From: JBBRVW01 sp963784645
Lineage (GTDB): Bacteria; Actinomycetota; Actinomycetes; JACCUZ01
Assembly (NCBI GenBank): GCA_963784645.1
Contig: CAWARY010000002.1
Coordinates: 248,001-312,000, forward strand
DNA: 64,000 bases
Reading direction: 5' to 3'
The notes under the pieces were generated by a model. It saw only the letters and a list, made by a program, of their open reading frames with translations. It searched no databases and was not told where the DNA came from. The position numbers and the translations under genes were made by a program. How positions within the stretch are numbered: the stretch's first letter is position 1; each line of letters starts with the position of its first letter. Shown piece after piece: positions 1 to 7,157 of the stretch.

Positions 1-69
1 CCCGGCGGCCCCGGCGGCGCCGGTGCGTCGGAAGACCAGGATCCCTGCGCTGCGCATCCCGGTCGCCAT
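1..69 (-). CDS. NUDIX hydrolase, N-terminal fragment running off the left edge
   Basis: Only the first 23 codons are in the window, read leftward from ATG at 69. They translate to MATGMRSAGILVFRRTG and more, with the pattern (RSAGILVFRR) that opens the first beta strand of many actinobacterial NUDIX pyrophosphohydrolases. A strong ribosome site, GGGAGGA, lies seven bases before the ATG. The frame stays open to base 1. The NUDIX box itself lies outside the window, so the family call rests on the N-terminal pattern only. It diverges from the thioredoxin gene at 151, and the two share the 81-bp gap 70-150. Confidence 0.6.
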   Translation of the reverse strand, partial: MATGMRSAGILVFRRTGAAGAAG

Positions 70-150
70 GTCGACATCCTCCCGGAAGCAACCTGCGGCT
101 CCCGGCGTTGTCCCCATGACACCGCTTCCCCGGCTCCCAGGAGAGACAGC

Positions 151-525
151 ATGGCCACCCTCGAGGCGACCACCACCAACTTCGACTCGCTCGTCGACGC
201 CGACGGCATCACCCTCGTCGACTTCTGGGCCGAGTGGTGCGGCCCGTGCCGGATGTTCGGCCCGGTCTTCGAAGCCGCGTCGCAGCAGCACGACGACATC
301 ACCTTCGCCAAGGTCGACACCGAGGCCGAGCGTGAGCTCGCCGCCCAGGCGTCCATCAGCTCGATCCCGACCCTGATGGCGTTCCGTGACGGGATCCTCG
401 TCTACGCCCAGCCCGGTGCGCTGCCGGCGCCCGCGCTCGAGCAGCTGATCACCGCCGTGCGCGAGCTGGACATGGACGACGTGCGCCGGCAGCTGGCCGC
501 CCAGGAGGGCCAGCACCAGCACTGA
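151..525 (+). CDS. Thioredoxin
   Basis: This 124-aa protein has one thioredoxin domain. The active site is WCGPC (about residues 29-33) in the context FWAEWCGPCRM, and the cis-proline loop is SIPTL near residue 71. The protein is cytosolic, with no signal peptide, and would reduce protein disulfides using electrons from thioredoxin reductase, which is not in the window. The tail is slightly extended and ends in a Gln/His-rich GQHQH. An AGGAGA ribosome site precedes the ATG, and a strong hairpin follows the stop, so it is probably monocistronic. Confidence 0.93.
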   Translation: MATLEATTTNFDSLVDADGITLVDFWAEWCGPCRMFGPVFEAASQQHDDITFAKVDTEAERELAAQASISSIPTLMAFRDGILVYAQPGALPAPALEQLITAVRELDMDDVRRQLAAQEGQHQH

Positions 526-545
526 CCCGACTCCGTCAGCTGCTC

Positions 546-585
546 GTCAGCCGCGGGCCGCCGGATACGGCGGCCTGCGGCTGAC
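546..585 (+). terminator. Long hairpin terminator after thioredoxin
   Basis: Arms 546-562 and 569-585 are complementary over 17 positions with one G/T mismatch, around the six-base loop GGATAC. It begins 20 bases past the thioredoxin stop and ends before the next gene. There is no T-run, as is usual in high-G+C actinobacteria. Confidence 0.75.
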
Positions 586-638
586 ACGGGAGTGGGGGTG
601 ACGGAACGTCCGGGCCACCTCGGTCGTCAGACTGAGAC

Positions 639-2270
639 GTGCGCCCGCCCCGCCCGCGCACCCGCCTGCTGGTGGGTGCCGCCCTGCTCGCCGTGATCGG
701 CGTGGTCCTGCTCACGACCCGGCAGGCGGCCCCGCTCGCGCCGCTGCGCCGGGGCCCGACCGCCGGCGCGGCGCGCGCGGGCATCAGCCGGATCAAGCAC
801 GTCGTCGTGGTGATGCAGGAGAACCGGTCCTTCGACTCGTACTTCGGCACCTTCCCCGGTGCCGACGGCTTCCCCCGCGCGGCGGACGGCTCGATCGACG
901 TCTGCCTGCCCAGCCCGATCCGCGGCGGTGGCTGCCTGGCGCCCTACCACGACGTCAAGGACGTCAACGGCGGTGGACCGCACGGTCACGCCGACGCCGT
1001 CGCCGACGTGGCGAACGGAGCCATGGACGGCTTCCTCGCGCGGGCCGAGAAGGCCCGCCTGCACGGCGGCTGCTCGGACCCGAACGATCCCGAGTGCCTG
1101 AGCGCCTCCGAGCGCGATGTCATGGGCTACCACGACGGGCGCGACATCCCGAACTACTGGGCCTACGCGAAGCAGTTCGTGCTGCAGGACCACATGTTCC
1201 AACCGGACACGTCGTGGAGCCTGCCGGCCCACCTGTTCACGGTCTCGGAGTGGTCGGCGCGCTGCGGCGACGACGGCCCCGGCTCGTGCACCAACGAGGT
1301 GGGGCACCCGGGCGATCCACCGGACTTCAACACCGCCCGGCACCCGAATGCGCAGCCGCCGACGTACGCCTGGACCGACCTCACCTACCTGCTGCACAGA
1401 GCACACGTGTCGTGGCGCTACTACGTCGCGAAGGGGGACGAGCCGGACTGCGCGAACGACACGCTGCTCACCTGCCCGCGGGTGCCGCAGAGCGCGAGCA
1501 CCCCCGGCATCTGGAACCCGCTGCCGTACTTCACGACCGTGCGGGACGACGGGCAGCTGAAGAACATCGTGTCCGTGCAGCACTTCCTCACCGCCGCGCA
1601 GACGGGGCGGCTGCCGTCGGTCAGCTGGGTCGTGCCGTCCGAAGCGGTCAGTGAGCACCCGCGGTCGCCGGTCAGCGCCGGGCAGTCGTACGTCACCGGG
1701 CTGGTGAACGCGGTGATGTCAGGACCGGACTGGGCGTCGACCGCGATCTTCCTCACCTGGGACGACTGGGGCGGCTTCTACGACCACGTCGCGCCGCCGG
1801 TCGTCGACGCCAACGGCTACGGCCTGCGGGTGCCCGGCATCGTCATCAGCCCGTACGCACGGCGGGGGTACATCGACCACCAGACCCTGAGCTTCGACGC
1901 GTACGCCAAGTTCATCGAGGACCGTTTCCTGCACGGACAGCGGCTGGACCCCGCGAACGACGGGCGCCCCGACCCGCGGCCCGGCGTGCGGGAGAACGAC
2001 CCGCAGCTGGGCGACCTGCTCGCGGACTTCGACTTCGGTCAGCCGCCGCAGCCACCGCTGCTGCTGCCGGTGCACCCGGTGACCGACCTGGTGGCACCGC
2101 CGCCGGACGAGGCGGGCGCGGCCACGGCGACACCCACCGCCACGGCTCAGCCGGCGGCCACGCCGAGCTGCTCGAGCAGGTCCTCGACCCGGCGGCGCAC
2201 CTCGTCGCGGATCGGCCGCACGTCCGCGACGCCCTGCCCGGCCGGGTCGGGCAGCACCCAGTCGAGGTAG
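639..2270 (+). CDS. Phosphoesterase / phospholipase C-like exported enzyme
   Basis: This 543-aa protein starts at GTG 639 with a basic N-terminus and a hydrophobic segment (about residues 9-26), either a signal peptide or anchor. The family motif VVVMQENRSFDSYFGTF sits near residues 52-68. Further conserved segments are DTSWSLPAHLFTVSEWS and TWDDWGGFYDHVAPP. These identify the phosphoesterase family that includes bacterial phospholipase C and acid phosphatases; the exact substrate cannot be read. The family normally ends near the LADFDFGQPPQPPLLL segment. Here the frame continues about 60 residues and its last 124 bases lie antisense inside arsC, so the tail may be non-functional read-through. 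Confidence 0.88.
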   Translation: MRPPRPRTRLLVGAALLAVIGVVLLTTRQAAPLAPLRRGPTAGAARAGISRIKHVVVVMQENRSFDSYFGTFPGADGFPRAADGSIDVCLPSPIRGGGCLAPYHDVKDVNGGGPHGHADAVADVANGAMDGFLARAEKARLHGGCSDPNDPECLSASERDVMGYHDGRDIPNYWAYAKQFVLQDHMFQPDTSWSLPAHLFTVSEWSARCGDDGPGSCTNEVGHPGDPPDFNTARHPNAQPPTYAWTDLTYLLHRAHVSWRYYVAKGDEPDCANDTLLTCPRVPQSASTPGIWNPLPYFTTVRDDGQLKNIVSVQHFLTAAQTGRLPSVSWVVPSEAVSEHPRSPVSAGQSYVTGLVNAVMSGPDWASTAIFLTWDDWGGFYDHVAPPVVDANGYGLRVPGIVISPYARRGYIDHQTLSFDAYAKFIEDRFLHGQRLDPANDGRPDPRPGVRENDPQLGDLLADFDFGQPPQPPLLLPVHPVTDLVAPPPDEAGAATATPTATAQPAATPSCSSRSSTRRRTSSRIGRTSATPCPAGSGSTQSR

Positions 2271-2563
2271 GTCTTGCCCGGGAAGAACGGGCACTCGTCG
2301 CCGCAGCCCATGGTGATGACGTAGTCGCTCTCGCGGACGGCGTCGGTGGTGAGCACCTTCGGGGTCTCGGCCGAGAGGTCGACACCGACCTCGGCCATGG
2401 CCTCGACCACGGCCGGGTTCACGGTGTCGGCGGGGGCGGTGCCCGCGGAGCGCACCTCGACGGCGTCACCGGCGAGGTGGGTGAGGAAGCCGGCGGCCAT
2501 CTGCGAGCGGCCGGCGTTGTGGACGCAGACGAACAGCACGCTGGGCCTGGGCGAGCTGGTCAT
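2147..2563 (-). CDS. arsC: Arsenate reductase, low-molecular-weight phosphatase type
   Basis: This 138-aa protein has the phosphate-binding loop VCVHNAGRSQMA (Cys12-x5-Arg type) at the N-terminus, then SAGTAPAD and the acid motif LPDPAGQG. It is a protein-tyrosine-phosphatase-fold ArsC that reduces arsenate to arsenite, in actinobacteria often with mycothiol or thioredoxin. The ATG overlaps the aquaporin stop by four bases (ATGA), so the two are translationally coupled. It is the last gene of the ars operon. Its 3' end overlaps the convergent phosphoesterase gene by 124 bp. Confidence 0.93.
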   Translation of the reverse strand: MTSSPRPSVLFVCVHNAGRSQMAAGFLTHLAGDAVEVRSAGTAPADTVNPAVVEAMAEVGVDLSAETPKVLTTDAVRESDYVITMGCGDECPFFPGKTYLDWVLPDPAGQGVADVRPIRDEVRRRVEDLLEQLGVAAG

Positions 2564-3270
2564 GCGAGGACCTCCGTCGGGACCGGACCGGGGACGAGCA
2601 GGCGGGCTAGGCCGAGACCGACCGCTCCGCCGATCACCTGCGCGACCAAGAAGCCGGGCACCGAGCCCGGGGCGATGCCCGCGAAGGTGTCGGAGAAGAC
2701 CCGGCCCACGGTGACGGCCGGGTTCGCGAACGACGTGCTGGCGGTGAACCAGTACGCGGCGCCGATGTAGGCGCCGACGGCGGGCGCCGCGAGTGCCGCG
2801 CGCCCGGTGCGCAGCAGCAGGACGATGAGCAGGACCAGCCCTGCGGTGGCCACCACCTCGCTGACCCCGAGCCGCCAGCCGTCGCGGTCGGTGGTCGCCA
2901 GCTCGGTGACGGGCACGCCGTACATCACGTTCGCGAGCACAGCGCCGGCCACCGCTCCGACCGTCTGCACACTCGCGTACGCCGCCGCGTCCCGGGCCAC
3001 CAGCGCACCCGGCTGCCCGCGGCCGTCGAGCCAGAGCACCGCGGTCACCACCGGGTTGAGGTGCGCGCCGGACACGGGCGCGAGCACCGCGATCAGCACC
3101 GCCAGGCCGAGAGCCGTGACAAGGGAGTTCTCCAGCAGCTGCAGCCCGACGTCGTCGGGCGAGAGCCGCTGCGCAGCGATGCCGGAACCCACGACCACGG
3201 CGACCAGGAGCCCGGTGCCGAGGCCCTCGGCCAGCAACCGGCGCGGCAGCGCCGGGACCGCCGTCAGCAC
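2560..3270 (-). CDS. MIP/aquaporin family channel, probable arsenite channel
   Basis: This 236-aa protein has six hydrophobic segments and the two half-helix motifs of the aquaporin family, in the forms HLNPVVT (first half) and FANPAVT (second half). In a cassette with arsC, arsR and arsI, the parsimonious role is downhill export of arsenite produced by ArsC, as established for AqpS-type ars operons. I chose GTG 3270 because it overlaps the end of arsR by seven bases. A longer in-frame reading to 3378 is Arg/Pro-rich and lies inside arsR. The window has no ArsB or Acr3 efflux pump. Confidence 0.88.
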   Translation of the reverse strand: MLTAVPALPRRLLAEGLGTGLLVAVVVGSGIAAQRLSPDDVGLQLLENSLVTALGLAVLIAVLAPVSGAHLNPVVTAVLWLDGRGQPGALVARDAAAYASVQTVGAVAGAVLANVMYGVPVTELATTDRDGWRLGVSEVVATAGLVLLIVLLLRTGRAALAAPAVGAYIGAAYWFTASTSFANPAVTVGRVFSDTFAGIAPGSVPGFLVAQVIGGAVGLGLARLLVPGPVPTEVLA

Positions 3271-3599
3271 GGTCGTCGCGGGACGTCGCCGCGGCCGGCG
3301 TCGTCGAGGCGGCCGACCAGCTCGCGCAGGTCGTGCAGCGCGCCGGGCCGGAGCCGGTAGTAGACGAAGCGGCCGCACGGCTCGGTCGCGACCAGGCCGG
3401 CCTGACGCAGCGCGCGCAGGTGGTGGGAGACCAGCGTCTGCTGGAGGTCGAGCTCGTCCTGGAGGTGGCAGACGCAGAGCGACTCGCGGCCGAGCAGCTC
3501 GAGGATCCGCAGCCGGACCGGGTCGCTCACCGCCCGCAGCGTCTCGGCGTGGGCCGGCGTCGTACCAGCGGCGGTTGGTGTCACCTCCGCAGGAGACAC
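3264..3599 (-). CDS. arsR: ArsR-family metalloregulator of the ars operon
   Basis: This winged-helix repressor of about 111 aa contains DPVRLRILELLGRESLCVCHLQ, with the CVC metal site of classical ArsR, the recognition helix QTLVSHHLRALRQAGLV and the wing GRFVYYRL. It should release DNA when arsenite binds the cysteines. The start is uncertain: GTG 3599 or GTG 3584 are in frame, and neither has a convincing ribosome site. Both lie inside the perfect inverted repeat at 3564-3613. It overlaps the aquaporin start downstream. A second ArsR is encoded divergently at 4506. Confidence 0.88.
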   Translation of the reverse strand: MSPAEVTPTAAGTTPAHAETLRAVSDPVRLRILELLGRESLCVCHLQDELDLQQTLVSHHLRALRQAGLVATEPCGRFVYYRLRPGALHDLRELVGRLDDAGRGDVPRRPC

Positions 3600-3613
3600 C
3601 AACCGCCGCTGGT
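3564..3613. repeat. Perfect 19-bp inverted repeat across the arsR start
   Basis: The arm ACCAGCGGCGGTTGGTGTC at 3564-3582 is exactly complementary to 3595-3613, with a 12-base spacer. It contains both possible GTG starts of arsR. It could be an operator, or an RNA hairpin that limits translation of arsR relative to the genes around it. Both readings are inference; the symmetry is seen directly. Confidence 0.9.
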
Positions 3614-3646
3614 GGGTCAAACGAACACCTGGTGAACGTCGGCGCC

Positions 3647-3697
3647 TCAGCAGCAGCCCGGCTCGCAACAGGTCGTGGTCTCGCAGCAGTCGTCCAT
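3647..3697 (-). CDS. 16-residue Cys-pair microprotein in the ars operon
   Basis: ATG 3697 to TGA 3647 encodes MDDCCETTTCCEPGCC, six cysteines in three adjacent pairs among 16 residues. A near-perfect ribosome site, GGGGAGGTGA, sits seven bases before the ATG and overlaps the arsI stop codon. That arrangement favours translational coupling to arsI. The peptide sits between arsI and arsR in the same operon. Three vicinal Cys pairs suit soft-metalloid or metal binding. I know no named family for it. It could chelate arsenite, pass it to the aquaporin or ArsR, or be a leader peptide; the function is inference. Confidence 0.7.
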   Translation of the reverse strand: MDDCCETTTCCEPGCC

Positions 3698-3702
3698 GAC
3701 GC

Positions 3703-4197
3703 TCACCTCCCCTCGGGTCCTCGCATCGCAAGGTCAGCAGCAGGCCGGTGAGCCGGGTCCGAGGACGAGCAGCACGTGCCGTCGGACGCGGCCGGCACGA
3801 GGCCACCGGTCGTGGCCCCCTCGGGCTCGGCGCCCGCGTCGGCCAGCACCGTGTAGACCTCCCAGCGCTCCGCCCCGGGCCCGGTGACCCAGACCTTGTC
3901 CTGCACGGCGTAGCAGCAGGTGGTGCCGTCCTCGACCCGGGTCGTGATCCCCGCCCCGGCCAGCCGACGGGTCGCGGCGACGACCTCGCCGGTGCTCGCT
4001 ACCTCCACGCCGAGGTGGTTCAGCGAACCGCCCGCGCCCGGGTTCTCGACGAGGACGAGCTTCAGCGGGGGCTCGTCGAGGGCGAAGTTGGCGTAGCCGG
4101 GCCGGCGCTTGGCCGGCTCGGCGTCGAACAGCCGGGAGTAGAAGACGACGGCCTCGTCGAGATCGTCGACGTTGAGGGCGAGCTGGACTCGGGACAC
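3703..4197 (-). CDS. arsI: ArsI/CadI-family vicinal-oxygen-chelate metalloenzyme
   Basis: This 164-aa protein starts at GTG 4197, four bases after GGAGGA. It opens SRVQLALNVDDLDEAVVFYS, a VOC fold start, with the metal-ligand segment LNHLGVEV. The family hallmark GTTCCYAVQDKVWVTGP supplies the vicinal Cys pair that binds trivalent arsenicals. A C-terminal DGTCCSSS adds a second pair. ArsI enzymes are Fe(II)-dependent C-As lyases that demethylate methylarsenite; CadI relatives respond to cadmium. The ars context favours ArsI. Confidence 0.9.
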   Translation of the reverse strand: MSRVQLALNVDDLDEAVVFYSRLFDAEPAKRRPGYANFALDEPPLKLVLVENPGAGGSLNHLGVEVASTGEVVAATRRLAGAGITTRVEDGTTCCYAVQDKVWVTGPGAERWEVYTVLADAGAEPEGATTGGLVPAASDGTCCSSSDPAHRPAADLAMRGPEGR

Positions 4198-4211
4198 AGT
4201 TCCTCCGGGGG

Positions 4212-4412
4212 TCAGGCGCAGCAGACGCTGCGGGACGCGCTGCCCCGCGGCCGGCGCAGGCTGGCGCGCAGGGCGGCGGCGACGCCGGCCGGCAGGGCGA
4301 GGCGGGCGGCGTCGCGGCGCCGGGCGGCCCGGGCCAGCCGGGCCTCGTCGGCCTCGCGCAGCAGCCGGTCGATCCGCGGGGCGGCGGTGTCGGACAGGTG
4401 GGTGGTGAGCAC
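4212..4412 (-). CDS. 66-aa hypothetical protein, first gene of the ars operon
   Basis: GTG 4412 follows GAAGGGGG by five bases, and the stop is 14 bases before the arsI start. The protein is Arg/Ala-rich and probably helical, with the segment RIDRLLREADEARLARAARR, and ends in SVCCA, a vicinal Cys pair. I do not recognise it. Position and ribosome site argue for a real gene, and the terminal Cys pair echoes ArsI and the 16-aa peptide downstream. It may also be a translated leader. Confidence 0.55.
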   Translation of the reverse strand: MLTTHLSDTAAPRIDRLLREADEARLARAARRRDAARLALPAGVAAALRASLRRPRGSASRSVCCA

Positions 4413-4468
4413 GGGAACCCCCTTCGAGATCGCATCGACACTCGTCGATGGATCGAGAGTGCCTCATA

Positions 4469-4499
4469 CATAGACGACTGTCAATACGTCGGGTAGGAT
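4469..4499. promoter_or_regulatory. Divergent ars promoter with ArsR-like operator
   Basis: The 93-bp gap between the divergent ars genes holds, on the plus strand, TAGACG (4471-4476), a 17-base spacer and TAGGAT (4494-4499), six bases before the GTG of the rightward arsR. That spacing suggests a near-leaderless transcript. On the minus strand TTGACA (4484-4479) fits a -35 for the ars operon. The stretch 4469-4486, read on the minus strand as ATTGACAGTCGTCTATG, is an imperfect dyad resembling TTGACA-n-TCAA ArsR operators. Confidence 0.5.
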
Positions 4500-4505
4500 C
4501 TCCCC

Positions 4506-4868
4506 GTGCCGACCGTGACCCGTCCGCCGCTGCCGCTGCTCGAGGCGCCGGCCGAGCTGTGCTGCCCGCCGCTGGCGCAGGCGCCGCTGTCCGAGGGCGA
4601 CGCCGAGGAGCTGGCCTCGCGCCTCAAGGCGCTCGCCGACCCGGTCCGGCTGCGGCTGCTGTCGCTCGTGCTGGCCAGCGGCGAGGCGTGCGTCTGCGAC
4701 CTCACGGCACCGGTCGGGCTGAGCCAGCCGACGGTCAGCCACCACCTCAAGGTGCTCGCCGACGCCGGCCTGCTGGCCCGCGAGAAGCGCGGCAGGTGGG
4801 CCTGGTACCGCCTGGTGCCCGGCTCGCTCGGGGCGCTGGCGGCGGTGATCGGCTCCAGCACGCGGTGA
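4506..4868 (+). CDS. Second ArsR-family regulator, divergent
   Basis: This 120-aa winged-helix protein carries ALADPVRLRLLSLVLASGE, the metal motif ACVCDLT and the recognition helix SQPTVSHHLKVLADAGLL. An additional N-terminal CC pair (AELCCPP) may add sulfur ligands, as in actinobacterial ArsR variants. It starts at GTG 4506, a few bases after a promoter-like hexamer, and probably controls the leftward ars operon from the shared 4413-4505 gap. It ends 19 bases before the convergent tupA-like gene. Confidence 0.88.
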   Translation: MPTVTRPPLPLLEAPAELCCPPLAQAPLSEGDAEELASRLKALADPVRLRLLSLVLASGEACVCDLTAPVGLSQPTVSHHLKVLADAGLLAREKRGRWAWYRLVPGSLGALAAVIGSSTR

Positions 4869-4887
4869 GCGGCTGCCGGCGGGCGGT

Positions 4888-5784
4888 TCAGGGTGTGGGC
4901 GCGGCCCCGACGTAGAGCGACTGTCCCCACTGGGTGACGCCGAAGCTGTTGATGATCGCCTGCGACCCGGGGCTGTCGAGGTAGTCCGCCAGCTTGCGGG
5001 CGCACGCCGGGCGCGCGTCCGGGTGCGCGACCACGATCACGCTGTACGGGTCGGCGAGCCGGTCGCCGCCCTGGGCGATGACGCGGAGCTTGAGCTGTTT
5101 CTGCAGCCGCAGGAACGTCGCCCGGTCGGTCAGCGCGTACGCCTGGTCGGTGGACGACCGCAGCAACGTGGGCGGCATCAGGGCGTGGGTCTCGACGTAC
5201 CACGGCTTGGTCGGCCGCGCCGCGGCCGCTTTCCAGAGCGACCGTTCCAGGACCGCGGTGCCGGACCCGTCACCGCGGCTGCGGAACGCCGACTTGTCGG
5301 TGGCGATCGCCGCAAGCGCGGCGACCGGATCACCCGCCTTCCCGGCGCCGGCCGGGTCGTCCTGCGGCCCGACGAGCAGGAAGCCGTCGCGCATCACGGG
5401 GACCTGGAAGCTGCCCTTGCCGGCAGCCACGTAGCGCTTCTCGGCGGCCGGTATGTCGACCAGCAGCGCGTCGGCCCGACCCGCCGCGCCGAGGGCAAGG
5501 GCCTTCGTCGCGGTGCGGGCCTCGGTCGTGACGCTGCAGCCGGAGGCGCTCGTGAACCCCGGCAGCAGCGAGGCGAGCAGGCCGGAGTCGCGCACCTCGG
5601 TCGTCGTCGCGAGCACGATGTCCGTCGCCCCGCCGGCGCGAGGCACCGGGTCGCTGCCCCCGGCGCACCCCGCCAGCGCCACCGGCACCACCAACGCTGC
5701 CAGCGCGCCGGCAGCAGCGCGGGTGGCCAGGCGTCCGGCGGCACGTCGGGGGCGGGGGGTGGCTCTCGGGCTCGTGAGGGGCAC
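4888..5784 (-). CDS. Tungstate/anion ABC transporter substrate-binding lipoprotein (TupA-like)
   Basis: From GTG 5784 the product is 298 aa with a lipoprotein signal ending in VALAGCAGG. The mature part begins DIVLATTTEVRDSGLLASLLPGF, the typical start of TupA/WtpA-type extracellular tungstate- or molybdate-binding proteins (LATTT binding loop). It continues with DALLVDIPAAEK and the C-terminal GVTQWGQSLYVG. The permease and ATPase partners (TupB, TupC) are not adjacent, so it is an orphan here. An open N-terminal extension to 5973 overlaps the divergent CPBP gene and has no signal-peptide logic. Confidence 0.82.
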   Translation of the reverse strand: MPLTSPRATPRPRRAAGRLATRAAAGALAALVVPVALAGCAGGSDPVPRAGGATDIVLATTTEVRDSGLLASLLPGFTSASGCSVTTEARTATKALALGAAGRADALLVDIPAAEKRYVAAGKGSFQVPVMRDGFLLVGPQDDPAGAGKAGDPVAALAAIATDKSAFRSRGDGSGTAVLERSLWKAAAARPTKPWYVETHALMPPTLLRSSTDQAYALTDRATFLRLQKQLKLRVIAQGGDRLADPYSVIVVAHPDARPACARKLADYLDSPGSQAIINSFGVTQWGQSLYVGAAPTP

Positions 5785-5899
5785 ATCGGCATTCTCACTG
5801 CCGCACCGCGCCGGCTGCGGGCGCCCCCAGCGGCTGTGAGGTCGCTGGGAGCCGGGGCCGGCGGCGGCGGGCGGCCCACCAGGCGCGGACACTGGCTGC

Positions 5900-6688
5900 A
5901 TGTCGTCCACGCTGCCCGCGGAGCGCACCCCGCGTCTGGTGTCGCGCCGGCTGCTCATGGCCGAGGTGGCCATCGTCCTCGGCCTGTCGCTGGGCCGGTC
6001 GGCCGTCTACTCGGCCGTGCACTGGGTGGAGGCGCTGACCGAGCCCGGCGCGGTCGCCGACCAGGCCGCTGTCCTCAACGCGAGCAAGTCGCCCGGCCGG
6101 CCGTGGTTCGACCTCACCCTGCAGCTGCTCGGCCTCGGCTTCGGGCTGGTGCCGGTCCTGCTCGTCGGGTACCTGCTCGTCACGGGCGGCCAGGGCTGGG
6201 CCTCGATCGGGCTGGACCGGACCCGCGCCGGCAAGGACCTCGCCGGCGGCGCGGGGCTCGCGGCATCCGTGGGCGGCGCGGGGCTGGCGCTCTACCTCGT
6301 CACGCACGCGCTCGGCGTCGACCTGACCGTGGTCGCCTCCGGCCTGCCGGACGTGTGGTGGCGGATCCCGGTGCTGCTGCTCGCCTCGGTGCAGAACGCG
6401 CTGCTGGAGGAGGTCGTGTTCATCGGCTACCTGCTGCTGCGGCTGCGGCAGCTCGGTGTCGGCGACCGCACCGCGGTCGGCGCGGCCGCGCTGCTGCGCG
6501 GGTGCTACCACCTGTACCAGGGCCTGGGCGGGTTCGCAGGCAACCTCGCCATGGGCCTGATCTTCGGCGCCGTCTACCGGAGGTGGGGCCGGCTGGGTCC
6601 GCTCGTGGTCGCGCACACCCTGATGGACGCCGTCGCCTTCGTCGGCTTCGCGCTGCTCGCCGGCCGCGTCAGCTGGCTGCCCACGTGA
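5900..6688 (+). CDS. CPBP-family intramembrane metalloprotease-like protein
   Basis: This 262-aa multi-pass membrane protein has about seven hydrophobic segments. The CPBP motifs are present: the glutamate pair in LLEEVVFIGYLL (motif 1), RGCYHLYQGLGG (motif 2 histidine) and VVAHTLMDAV (motif 3). The family includes Rce1/Abi-type prenyl-protein and bacteriocin-immunity proteases; most bacterial members have no known substrate. Motif 1 here has EEVVF rather than EExxxR. Its stop is directly abutted by the stop of the convergent rhodanese gene (TGATCA). Confidence 0.85.
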   Translation: MSSTLPAERTPRLVSRRLLMAEVAIVLGLSLGRSAVYSAVHWVEALTEPGAVADQAAVLNASKSPGRPWFDLTLQLLGLGFGLVPVLLVGYLLVTGGQGWASIGLDRTRAGKDLAGGAGLAASVGGAGLALYLVTHALGVDLTVVASGLPDVWWRIPVLLLASVQNALLEEVVFIGYLLLRLRQLGVGDRTAVGAAALLRGCYHLYQGLGGFAGNLAMGLIFGAVYRRWGRLGPLVVAHTLMDAVAFVGFALLAGRVSWLPT

Positions 6689-7099
6689 TCAGGAGCCGTC
6701 CCCGGGTCCGCGCTGGCCCGGGACATCGCGCAGCCAGGCCTGGTAACCACCGGCCAGGTCCGTCGCCCGGGACAGGCCCAGCCGCCGGAGGGTGGCGGCC
6801 GCCAGGCTCGAGCTGAACCCCTGGTTGCAGACCACCACGACCCGGCGGTCGGGGTCGGACGCCTCGGGGAGGCGGTGCGGGCTGGTGGGGTCCAGGCGCC
6901 ACTCCAGCACGTTGCGGTCGATGACCAGCGCCCCGGGCAGCTCGCCGTCCTGTCGGCGCTGCTCCACCGGTCGGGTGTCGACAACAAGGGCGCCGGCGGC
7001 CATCTCGGCGGCCAGCTCGTGCGGTGGTACCCGGTCGAGACCGGCGCGCGCCTCGGCCAGCAGCGCGTCGATCCGGGACTGGTGCGTGACCTCGGCCAT
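6689..7099 (-). CDS. Rhodanese-like domain protein
   Basis: This 136-aa single-domain rhodanese has the active-site loop VVVCNQGFSSSLAA with the catalytic Cys. It also has VVDTRPVEQR near the start and GGYQAWLRD at the end. A good ribosome site (GGAGG) precedes ATG 7099. Such proteins transfer sulfane sulfur or sense thiols; the substrate is unknown. It ends immediately beside the CPBP gene in convergent orientation, and the methyltransferase lies upstream on the same strand. Confidence 0.87.
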   Translation of the reverse strand: MAEVTHQSRIDALLAEARAGLDRVPPHELAAEMAAGALVVDTRPVEQRRQDGELPGALVIDRNVLEWRLDPTSPHRLPEASDPDRRVVVVCNQGFSSSLAAATLRRLGLSRATDLAGGYQAWLRDVPGQRGPGDGS

Positions 7100-7157
7100 C
7101 GGGCCCTCCGCCCGGAAGGTACTCCCCCTGACGCCCGCCGACGGCCGGTCGCGGTCG

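Noticed and set aside
4888..5973. Full-length 361-codon reading of the TupA-like gene
   Set aside because: The first 63 codons overlap the divergent CPBP gene start and precede a normal lipoprotein signal; GTG 5784 gives the expected architecture.
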